A DNA stretch of 16,380 nt from positions 1 through 16,380 of the forward strand of contig NZ_CASEGO010000062.1 in the NCBI RefSeq assembly GCF_949287625.1, read 5' to 3'. A program made the position numbers and the translations under genes. The notes below the pieces were generated by a model that had not been told where the DNA came from, ran no database searches, and saw only the letters and a list, made by a program, of their open reading frames with translations. Positions 7,838 through 14,450 of this stretch are shown piece after piece; positions within the stretch are counted from its first letter, which is position 1; each line of letters opens with the position of its first letter. This DNA is from an uncultured Brachyspira sp. (lineage in GTDB: Bacteria > Spirochaetota > Brachyspiria > Brachyspirales > Brachyspiraceae).

Positions 7838-7967
7838 GTAAAAACTATTATGTTAATCAGGTTTTTCATATAATACTTTTTATTTTTATACAAATTCTAT
7901 ATTGCTTACTTAGTTTAAAAATAATTTCAGGTTTTTAGAATAATACTATTAGCCATATGTTTTGTAA

Positions 7968-8314
7968 TATATACTTAAAATTTTTAAGTTTGTCAATTTT
8001 TTTTGTTGTTCTTTTTCCCGCCGCATACGCTCTGCAAACTTCGTCAAAGAACCTTATATCCTCAACAAGCTCGGATACGCTTCGCGAAAGTGCAAGTATT
8101 AAAATTATTATTAAATCGTACTAATTATGTTTTATATGTGGGATAAATTGCTAAATTTAGCATAAAATGTAGCCCTTTCGTTGCCGAAGGCACGCAGAGA
8201 GTGCTGGCTGTGCCTGCTTCTCACCTGCCTACGGCACGCAGAGTGTGGCACGACTGTGTGATTCGCAGGGTTAGTCTCCACAAATACTAAAATTTAAAAA
8301 TTTATTTTTTGACA
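7968..8314. repeat. Repeat element A, GC-rich cores with promoter-like end
   Basis: The left end (7968-7996) read on the minus strand is TTGACA-N17-TATATA, pointing out of the element. GC-rich core 1 follows (about 8018-8096, with CGCTTCGCG), then an AT-rich spacer (8100-8172). GC-rich core 2 (8173-8270) contains GGCACGCAGAG twice (8189-8199 and 8233-8243). The right end is the AT-rich stretch ACTAAAATTTAAAAATTTA with TTGACA at 8309-8314. Both ends and the segment around 8233-8258 recur, inverted, in element C at 9967-10174. No reading frame of note is present. The whole gene-free interval 7772-8764 consists of the pgm promoter, this element, element B, AT-rich filler (8560-8690) and a terminator. 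Confidence 0.75.
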
Positions 8315-8380
8315 AATTGTGATTATTTATAAATGTAATTATAATTTATTTATAATATAATATATTTTTATTAATCAACA

Positions 8381-8559
8381 AAATATGTTTTAGATGTATA
8401 GTAAATTACTTATTTGGCATAATAATAGGTAATCAGCCGCACGTATCGTTGACATTTGATAAGAATAAACAATACCGTGCGGGAAGGTGCTCTCGAAGTG
8501 TCCCGAACGAAGATGAGGGAGAGCTCGCGGTTGACAAACTTAAAAATTTTCAGTATATA
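8381..8559. repeat. Repeat element B, GC-rich hairpin core with promoter-like end
   Basis: The right end, 8531-8559, is TTGACA-N17-TATATA on the plus strand and differs by one base in 29 from the inverted end of element A. The core has a strong hairpin: CCGCACG plus TATCGTT (8437-8450) pairs with AACAATACCGTGCGG (8468-8482). A GC-rich tail (8483-8530) with CTCTC/GAGAG arms follows. The AT-rich left part (8381-8430) resembles the spacer inside element A (8123-8172), roughly three quarters identical by eye. The left boundary is therefore approximate. Confidence 0.65.
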
Positions 8560-8692
8560 CCTACATACATCTGTAAAATTGCAAAAACTATATTTATTTT
8601 TGATAAGTTATAGTTATTTAAATTCAGTATAAGACATTCAACTTACAAAAATTGTATCTTAATATATTTTCAGCATATCTATCATAAGCAAA

Positions 8693-8731
8693 AAGCACTA
8701 TGATAAATAACTAAATATTATCATAGTGCTT
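8693..8731 (-). terminator. Bidirectional rho-independent terminator after the flavoprotein gene
   Basis: A perfect 14-base-pair stem, AAGCACTATGATAA (8693-8706) against TTATCATAGTGCTT (8718-8731), encloses an 11-base loop. On the minus strand the stem runs into TTTTT. On the plus strand it is followed by TATTTTTATTTTATT. It sits about 34 bases past the stop of the minus-strand gene at 8765. Confidence 0.88.
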
Positions 8732-8764
8732 ATTTTTATTTTATTGAAAAAGTTTTATTAACGG

Positions 8765-9715
8765 CTATTTTATAGTTTCAAATTTCATTTCTCTGAATCT
8801 TTTATATTCTTCTTCTATTTCGCTTTTTTTCGACATAAAATTTTCTCTTGTATGAAGTATTTCCTGCAAATGAACAGCCCTTGCTTCATTGATATTTCTG
8901 TCTCTTATAAGTCCGTTTTCAGCAATTACAAATTTGTATTTTCCGTTTTCATCTTTTACTAAATCTCCGCCTGCACCGCATACAGCACATTCAAAATTAA
9001 ATTTTACTCCGTCCCAATGCTCATCGCCTTGATATATTAAAGAAGAATGACATCTAGGGCATAATCCTAAATCAGGATCTCCAAGACATTTTCTTTCATT
9101 AACTGGGGTATTTATTGCATCAACAATATTTTTACCCATCTGATAAGCTCTTTCTAAATAGTCTTTATGTATTAAAACATTACCAGGTCTTCCAACACTA
9201 GTAGCCAAATACATATCTACAGCCGTCATAGATTGAGTAAACATTGTAGCAGCAAGTCCTTCCAAACTCATAGTCTGCCAATCATGTTTGGAGTCTCCTA
9301 CAGCTATAAGACCTGCAACTGTATGAGGGTCTTCTTTTACCTGTCCTATTTGTATTCTAAATGATAATTCATATGCCAAAAATCTCTGAGCAAAAGATAA
9401 ATATAGAGAAGAAGGAAGCAGATCATATGTAGGACAGCCTACTATTATACCCTGACATTCATTCATAACATTTACTATTTTATCCATATCATCTTTTTCT
9501 TTGTAAATACAGCCCTTATACTCTCCGCCTTCTTTAAATATTTTACCCATAGCTATAGTACAAGATTCACATCCTGAGCAAGGTTTTATATTGTAGTCAA
9601 ACAAATTAATAAGTACTGCTTCAGCGCCTGCATCTTTTACAGCTGTTAAAGCCTGTTTTACCAAAATTTCACTATTGCCGTTATGTCTTCCAGCTACTAT
9701 TCCCATAACTTTCAT
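8765..9715 (-). CDS. NADPH-dependent FMN reductase / iron-sulfur flavoprotein-like protein with C-terminal zinc ribbon
   Basis: The N-terminal 200 residues form a flavodoxin-like fold: MKVMGIVAGRHNGNSEILV, where GRHNGNSE (9-16) is the FMN phosphate loop, and IIVGCPTYDLLPSS (90-103), the second flavin loop. A cysteine cluster C46-x2-C49-x2-C52 plus C69 lies where iron-sulfur flavoproteins bind a 4Fe-4S cluster, although the last spacing is longer than the compact classical motif. Residues 219-246 add a zinc-ribbon or rubredoxin-like knuckle pair, CPRC (219-222) and CAVC (243-246). A charged helical tail follows. It probably moves electrons in the cytoplasm between a nicotinamide or ferredoxin donor and an unknown acceptor; the substrate is not deducible. 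AGGAG at 9727-9731 precedes the ATG by 11 bases. It is a single-gene unit with its own promoter, long leader and terminator. Confidence 0.85.
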   Translation of the reverse strand: MKVMGIVAGRHNGNSEILVKQALTAVKDAGAEAVLINLFDYNIKPCSGCESCTIAMGKIFKEGGEYKGCIYKEKDDMDKIVNVMNECQGIIVGCPTYDLLPSSLYLSFAQRFLAYELSFRIQIGQVKEDPHTVAGLIAVGDSKHDWQTMSLEGLAATMFTQSMTAVDMYLATSVGRPGNVLIHKDYLERAYQMGKNIVDAINTPVNERKCLGDPDLGLCPRCHSSLIYQGDEHWDGVKFNFECAVCGAGGDLVKDENGKYKFVIAENGLIRDRNINEARAVHLQEILHTRENFMSKKSEIEEEYKRFREMKFETIK

Positions 9716-9859
9716 AAGATATAATTCTCCTTTTTATAAAAAAATGATTATTACTGGACAGGCTGCCAGTCTTCGTTTTTGAATATAAAAGAGTAAATTA
9801 TCGAAGTTTATCGGAAATCTTATATTTAAAGAACTAATATAAGCCCTGCCTTATTGATA
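9716..9859 (-). promoter_or_regulatory. Potentially structured 5' leader of the flavoprotein gene (candidate riboswitch or attenuator)
   Basis: The transcript leader of about 144 bases can form GGCAGG (9845-9850) with CCTGTC (9757-9762) as a closing stem (one G-U pair). This stem encloses hairpin CTTATAT/ATATAAG (9837-9843 with 9819-9825) and hairpin CTTCG/CGAAG (9802-9806 with 9771-9775). A competing hairpin ACTGG/CCAGT (9766-9770 with 9753-9757) shares base 9757 with the closing stem and is followed, after eight bases, by seven U (9738-9744). Mutually exclusive stems before a U-run resemble a riboswitch or attenuator, but I match it to no known class. All stems are by-eye pairings. Confidence 0.4.
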
Positions 9860-9865
9860 TTATAT

Positions 9866-9893
9866 AGCATACAATATATTTTAATATTGTCAA
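9866..9893 (-). promoter_or_regulatory. Putative promoter of the flavoprotein gene
   Basis: On the minus strand a perfect TTGACA (9888-9893) stands 16 bases from TATGCT (9866-9871). Transcription would begin near 9859, about 10 bases before the first possible leader stem. Confidence 0.5.
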
Positions 9894-9966
9894 TATAAAA
9901 ATATGAATTAAAATATAATATATTAGCTGCTGAATTTTATTGACAATTAAAGCATGTAAATTTTAG

Positions 9967-10174
9967 TATATACCTAAACAAATACAGTTTGTCAAAAAAT
10001 AAATTTTTTAAATTTTGATATTTGCAGGGCTTCACAGTCGTGCCCGCTCTGCGTGCCGACGAAGTCCACATGCGACCGAAGGAAGTACCGTTAGGTATGG
10101 TGTTGGCAGCAACTTTTTGCGGTGAGAAAAAGAGCAATAAAAAAATTGACAGACTTAAAAATTTTCAGTATATA
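9967..10174. repeat. Repeat element C, inverted relative of element A with promoter-like motif at both ends
   Basis: Both ends carry TTGACA-N17-TATATA facing outward: 9967-9995 on the minus strand and 10146-10174 on the plus strand. Read on the minus strand, the element aligns with element A. The end at 10146-10174 matches 7968-7996 with two differences in 29 bases, and the next bases (T-run, TTGCTCTTTTTC, CACCGC) also match. The core segment at 10033-10057 reads GGCACGCAGAG then CGGGCACGACTGTG, as in A at 8233-8258. The AT-rich far end (TCAAAATTTAAAAAATTTA) matches A at 8288-8306. It is shorter than A by about 140 bases. A 66-codon frame inside it shows no recognisable protein. Confidence 0.75.
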
Positions 10175-10218
10175 TTAAAATATAATTAAAAACAATATCG
10201 GCAGTCTATTTCAAATTA

Positions 10219-10740
10219 CTAATCATATTTATGAAATATATTACTGAATAATTGAAATCTGCTTTTAGGACTGAATATTAATATAACCTGCCCCTTTATA
10301 TCCTTTTCATCTATAAGCCCAAAATATCTGCTGTCTTCGCTTAAACTTATATTATCCCCCAAAACAAAATACTGATTACTTCCTACAATATAAAGTCCGT
10401 CATCTTCATCTGAAAATATATAATATTCATGCTCTATTAAATTATCATTCAAATAAAGACCTCCGTCTTTAATTTCTACCTTATCGCCTTCTTTCCCTAT
10501 AACCCTTTTTACTAAATTGCTGTTATCATATTCAAATACAATTACATCAAAATTTTTTACTTTATTAAATATAAAATTCCTTTTTAAAAGCAGTATCTGA
10601 TCGCCTTCAAAAAAAGTAGGCTCCATAGATTTATTTGTAACTATATAAGTATCAAAAAAAAATATTCTAATAAATGCTGCCAAAAAAACAGCTGTAAATG
10701 AAGCAAGTATTAATTCTAAAATCTGTTTCTTATTTATCAT
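10219..10740 (-). CDS. lepB: Signal peptidase I
   Basis: Signal peptidase I is the membrane serine protease that removes signal peptides from exported proteins, with its catalytic domain outside the cytoplasmic membrane. With the ATG at 10740 the protein has 173 residues: one N-terminal membrane anchor (7-29), box B NKSMEPT with catalytic S38, box D LVKRVIGKEGD with the general-base lysine K78, and box E VLGDNISLSEDSRYFG (126-141). The usual GDNR reads GDNI. Its small size suits the Gram-positive-like and spirochaete forms with a single anchor. A TTG at 10761 in the same frame would add seven residues; neither start has a strong ribosome site. It is the last gene of a three-gene minus-strand operon, about 75 bases after the Nudix gene. 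Confidence 0.93.
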   Translation of the reverse strand: MINKKQILELILASFTAVFLAAFIRIFFFDTYIVTNKSMEPTFFEGDQILLLKRNFIFNKVKNFDVIVFEYDNSNLVKRVIGKEGDKVEIKDGGLYLNDNLIEHEYYIFSDEDDGLYIVGSNQYFVLGDNISLSEDSRYFGLIDEKDIKGQVILIFSPKSRFQLFSNIFHKYD

Positions 10741-10813
10741 CTTTTTATAATCTTCAATCAATTCTTATAATCAAAAAACTTTAATAAAAAATAATTTCAA
10801 TATATTATAATAT

Positions 10814-11380
10814 TTAATAATTGTTTATATAATAGAATAAAGCCTCTTTAGCTGATTCAAATGCTATATTTTTCATATCAATATCTTCTCTCTTAATAAA
10901 TACAACATTAACAGCATCATCATCTGCTTTTACATCAGGCACATAATCTAATTTTGAATAAAAAAATAAATCAGATGTAACATACATAATACCTTCGTAT
11001 ATATACTCATTAGATCCGCTTATAAGGAAATGTATATTATCCAGTTTTATATTAGTTTCTTCCAAAACCTCTCGTACAGCGGTTTCTTCAACTTTTTCAT
11101 AAGGTTCACAGAATCCCCCAGGCATATCTATATATCCCTTTTTAGGTTCAATTCCCCTCTCAACAAATACTATCCCTATTGGAGTTTCTATTATAACTCC
11201 TACAGCAGATGAAGGATTAACAAAATAAGTTCTTTTACATTTTGAACATTTAAAAATCTTTATATCATTAAAAATAAAAGAATCTTTTGCTCCGCAGTAA
11301 GGGCAATATTTAAATTGATATTTAATATGTTCTTTTAATTTTAACGCTTTTTGAAAATTATTATCAATATGTTCTTGCAT
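10814..11380 (-). CDS. Nudix hydrolase with N-terminal zinc ribbon
   Basis: Nudix enzymes hydrolyse nucleoside diphosphates linked to another moiety, for example ADP-ribose, NADH or oxidised nucleotides. The 188-residue product starts with a zinc ribbon, CPYC (26-29) and CSKC (45-48), as in several NADH or ADP-ribose pyrophosphatases. The Nudix box spans 89-111: G89-x5-E95-x7-R103-E104-x2-E107-E108. The metal-binding REVLEE core is intact, but the last Gly of the box is N110. The NudC-specific SQPWPFPxS motif is not seen, so it is not classical NudC. The ATG lies inside the upstream gene (17-base overlap) and has only a weak AAGAA before it, pointing to translational coupling. The exact substrate cannot be assigned. 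Confidence 0.9.
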   Translation of the reverse strand: MQEHIDNNFQKALKLKEHIKYQFKYCPYCGAKDSFIFNDIKIFKCSKCKRTYFVNPSSAVGVIIETPIGIVFVERGIEPKKGYIDMPGGFCEPYEKVEETAVREVLEETNIKLDNIHFLISGSNEYIYEGIMYVTSDLFFYSKLDYVPDVKADDDAVNVVFIKREDIDMKNIAFESAKEALFYYINNY

Positions 11381-12410
11381 AATTCTTATTAATATAATAT
11401 GAAGCTATATTCTTAGTCTTGCATATGAATACATCAGACTGTGCCCATATTCCAAACGGTGCTTTTTCAAAAGATATATTATGTATATTAGAAACATTTA
11501 CACTTTCATAATTATAATTGTTCGGATCAACATTATAAAAATCATAAATATAATAATAATCCACATTCATATCTTTCATCTTTTCATCTATTAAAGTTTC
11601 CATCTCTTCTATAGTATCTGCAACTATATAATAAGTAGATATAAAAGTCCTTTTCTGACATTTACCAAGTCCCTTAACAGTAACATTCCACCATTTAGGA
11701 GCTTTAATTATCTTATCATTTTCATTCAAATTAATAGTTGTAAAACCATATATTGATTTAAGATTATTTATAATATCATAATAATCAAATACATACTCAT
11801 CAGTTTCAGAACAGCCGTAATCTGCCGCTATTGAAGATAATGAATAATGCAGATGTTCATAATCGCTCATAAATGAAACATCATCATTAAGGAGCTTATA
11901 CGAATCAAGTATACGGTTAATTTTTCTCATATTTTTATATGTAGTGTTAATTTCTATTTCTTTATCCAAATTTATAAAAATTTCAAATTCGGTAAGCTCA
12001 TCTATTACACCAAAACCTACAAAACCGCATTCAACCCAAAGCTCATTATACTTTTTAAATACTTTTCTTATCTCATTTAATGAAACATCAGGATCGCTCA
12101 TAAGAACATCAAAACTTCTGTTTATATCCTCACTAATACGTTCTATAACAATAGTTCCGTATGAAGGAAAAAGTTTTAGAAGTTTTAAGTAAAGCGTATA
12201 GATTTTTTCTGCAGATACTGATATTCTATATGTATAAATATCTCCATTATTAGTATTTTTTAATTCTATCTTTGTCCCTTCCATGGGGTAAGCATATTCA
12301 CTTGGAACTATGCCAAGAGGTATATGAAATTTATCAATAATAATCCTCTTTGATTTTATATTGTTTAAGATCCTTCTTCTTCTCTCACTCTTTTCAAAAT
12401 AATTAATCAC
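11364..12410 (-). CDS. Hypothetical protein, first gene of the Nudix/signal peptidase operon
   Basis: I do not recognise this 348-residue protein. It has no signal peptide and no clear membrane segment, so it is probably cytoplasmic. It is rich in Tyr, Asn, Ile and acidic residues. The N-terminus is basic (ERRRRILNNIKSKRI, about 9-23). Two portions could be related small alpha/beta units: a middle region (about 45-160, with YGTIVIERISEDI and WVECGFVGFGVI) and a C-terminal region (about 245-348, with WWNVTVKGLGKC and TIEEMETLIDEKM). The start is GTG with GGGGA at 12417-12421, six bases upstream. A consensus promoter lies just before it. Overlap with the Nudix gene shows it is co-transcribed with it. 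Functional links to the Nudix enzyme are unknown. Confidence 0.75.
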   Translation of the reverse strand: MINYFEKSERRRRILNNIKSKRIIIDKFHIPLGIVPSEYAYPMEGTKIELKNTNNGDIYTYRISVSAEKIYTLYLKLLKLFPSYGTIVIERISEDINRSFDVLMSDPDVSLNEIRKVFKKYNELWVECGFVGFGVIDELTEFEIFINLDKEIEINTTYKNMRKINRILDSYKLLNDDVSFMSDYEHLHYSLSSIAADYGCSETDEYVFDYYDIINNLKSIYGFTTINLNENDKIIKAPKWWNVTVKGLGKCQKRTFISTYYIVADTIEEMETLIDEKMKDMNVDYYYIYDFYNVDPNNYNYESVNVSNIHNISFEKAPFGIWAQSDVFICKTKNIASYYINKNYARTY

Positions 12411-12439
12411 AATATTTCCCCAAAAAAGATGTTCTCATT

Positions 12440-12467
12440 ATAATAATAAAAAAAATAATTTTGTCAA
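12440..12467 (-). promoter_or_regulatory. Putative promoter of the hypothetical/Nudix/lepB operon
   Basis: On the minus strand a perfect TTGACA (12462-12467) stands 16 bases from TATTAT (12440-12445). A perfect TATAAT (12437-12442) also exists but at 19-base spacing. The leader would be only about 20-25 bases. Confidence 0.55.
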
Positions 12468-12533
12468 GCAATAAATATGTAAAATAAATTGAATTGTAAT
12501 TACATTTTTTTTATTTTTTTAAACCATAATTAC

Positions 12534-12561
12534 TTGACTTTTTTTAAAATATTTTTATATT
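12534..12561 (+). promoter_or_regulatory. Putative promoter of dnaG-rpoD
   Basis: TTGACT (12534-12539) and TATATT (12556-12561) are 16 bases apart. A second possible pair, TTGTCT (12561-12566) with TATAAC (12582-12587), lies downstream at a short 15-base spacing. The divergent interval 12411-12632 holds these and the minus-strand promoter and nothing else I can name. Confidence 0.45.
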
Positions 12562-12632
12562 TGTCTATATTTATTTATGGGTATAACATGTATTTTTTGA
12601 TATCTATATCCGATTAATATATAGATAATATT

Positions 12633-14450
12633 TTGAGTTTATGTGCTGTGGATAATTTATTTATAGGAAAATTAAATAATCTATTGTCTAGGGTATCTCT
12701 TATTGATATTTTGAGAGATAAATATAAAGTAGTTTCAAGAGGCGGAAACAAATATACAGTTCAATGTCCTTTCCATAAAGACGGACAGGAAACTAATCCT
12801 TCTATGTCTGTTGATGATGATAAAGGTGTGTATAAATGCTTCACCTGCGGAGCTAAGGGCAATGTTATAACATACCTAAAAGAAAAAGAAAATATGTCTT
12901 TTAAAGAGGCTATAGAGTATCTGGGAAAGAGATTCTCTGTAGATGTTACCGATTTCTTCTCGGCTAAATCCTCAAAAAAGGAGAAAATATATTTAGAAAG
13001 CAGAAGAATTAACAGAATAGCCTGCAATTTCTTTGGTAAAACCCTATTTTTGAAAGATAAAAACGGCAATTATTTCTATAAAGAAGCTGAAAAATATCTT
13101 AAAAAAAGAAAAATACCATTCAGCATTATAAAAGAGTTTAAAATAGGATATGCTCCGCCAAGCTGGAATGCCCTTATTGATGCATTAGCTGAAAATAAAA
13201 TTACTATTAACAATATGCATATATTAGGTCTTGCAAGTGTAAGTAAGAATAACCCTAATCACTATTATGATACATTTGTTAATAGAATAATGTTTCCTAT
13301 TATTAATGAAAGAGAAGAGGTAATAGGTTTTGGAGGAAGAAGTATAGACGGAAAAGAACCAAAATACCTAAACTCAAAGGAAAGTTTAATATTCAAGAAG
13401 AAATCCTCTCTGTACGGTATAAATATAGCAAAATCCTATATAATGAAGCAGGACGAAATTATGCTTGTAGAGGGCTATATGGATACTATAGCATGCCACA
13501 AAATGGGTATAAAAAATGTTGTAGGAACTCTTGGAACGGCTATAACAGAGGAACATGCCAAAGAAATAAAAAGGTATACTAGTAATGTTGTATTAGCTTT
13601 AGACAGTGATGAGGCCGGTATAAAGGCTGCCAAAGCGGCTATACTTATACTATTGAAGTTTGATTTAAAATTGACTATACTTTCTATAAAAGAAACCAAA
13701 GATTTAGATGAATTTTTTACAGTTTATGATAAAAAGCGGTTTGATATACTATATAATAATAGATTGCACTGGTATGATTATATTATAGAAACAGAAGTAA
13801 AAAAGGAAATTTCTTCTCTTTCTATAGAAGAAAAGCTAATAATTATTAACAGCTTTTATAGGTATTTGGACGTTGTAAAAAGCGAAACAGAGAAGCAGAT
13901 GATAATTTCGCATGTTGCTTCTAAACTTTCTATAGATAGGGAGGCTTTTAACAAGGATTATTTACGTACACAGAAAACAAATCAGAATGTTTCCAACAAT
14001 AACAGAAAAATAACAAAAAATAATACCGACAGCAAATTTTACTATGAAAATAGTTTGATATACTTACTTGCTTTGAATCCTTCTTTAATTAAAGAGGCTG
14101 AAAGAGAAATTAGTGTAGATCTTATTAAGAAAGATATAACAAGGGAATTTTATATAAGACTCTTAACTCTTAATAAAGAAGCAAGCGTTGAAGATGCTCT
14201 TAATATACTTGGAAATGAGCATATAGCCAATCAGATTTTAAGCAAGAAGAAATTATACAGCGAAAACATATATGAAAAATTGGAGGAGCTTATTATTAAA
14301 ATTAAAAGCGGCGACTTAGACTCTAAAAGAATGGAAATAATAAATAATCATTCATTAAATGATGGTTTTGAGGCTATTTGTGAAAAGGCACGCGAAATAC
14401 ATTTACTTAATAAGCAAAAAGAAAAATTACATCAAGGAAGTGATTTATGA
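12633..14450 (+). CDS. dnaG: DNA primase DnaG
   Basis: DnaG makes RNA primers for lagging-strand synthesis at the replication fork and docks on the replicative helicase. The 605-residue reading has the CHC2 zinc finger, C45-PF-H48 with C69-TC... C72 (CFTC), then the primase core FVNRIMFPIINEREEVIGFGGR (215-236) and KYLNSKES (244-251). The TOPRIM acidic sites are E280 in LVEGYMD and D324/D326 in LALDSDEAG. The C-terminal part (about 380-605) is the helicase-interaction region, poorly conserved as usual. The start is weak: TTG at 12633, or GTG at 12648 (codon 6), neither with a good ribosome site, which suggests modest translation. The stop TGA overlaps the rpoD ATG (ATGA), so the genes are coupled. 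rpsU, which precedes dnaG in enterics, is absent. Confidence 0.95.
   Translation: MSLCAVDNLFIGKLNNLLSRVSLIDILRDKYKVVSRGGNKYTVQCPFHKDGQETNPSMSVDDDKGVYKCFTCGAKGNVITYLKEKENMSFKEAIEYLGKRFSVDVTDFFSAKSSKKEKIYLESRRINRIACNFFGKTLFLKDKNGNYFYKEAEKYLKKRKIPFSIIKEFKIGYAPPSWNALIDALAENKITINNMHILGLASVSKNNPNHYYDTFVNRIMFPIINEREEVIGFGGRSIDGKEPKYLNSKESLIFKKKSSLYGINIAKSYIMKQDEIMLVEGYMDTIACHKMGIKNVVGTLGTAITEEHAKEIKRYTSNVVLALDSDEAGIKAAKAAILILLKFDLKLTILSIKETKDLDEFFTVYDKKRFDILYNNRLHWYDYIIETEVKKEISSLSIEEKLIIINSFYRYLDVVKSETEKQMIISHVASKLSIDREAFNKDYLRTQKTNQNVSNNNRKITKNNTDSKFYYENSLIYLLALNPSLIKEAEREISVDLIKKDITREFYIRLLTLNKEASVEDALNILGNEHIANQILSKKKLYSENIYEKLEELIIKIKSGDLDSKRMEIINNHSLNDGFEAICEKAREIHLLNKQKEKLHQGSDL

Noticed and set aside
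8181..8270. Repeated GGCACGCAGAG units as a possible CRISPR array
   Set aside because: Only two short units with no regular repeat-spacer structure and no cas genes; they belong to the GC-rich element core.
7968..8559. A transposase or integrase remnant inside the GC-rich islands
   Set aside because: No frame of useful length or recognisable motif is present on either strand; at most these are non-autonomous elements.
9937..10137. A 66-codon minus-strand frame inside repeat element C
   Set aside because: It is made from the repeat core and its AT-rich end, has no ribosome site and resembles no protein; the related element A does not keep the frame.
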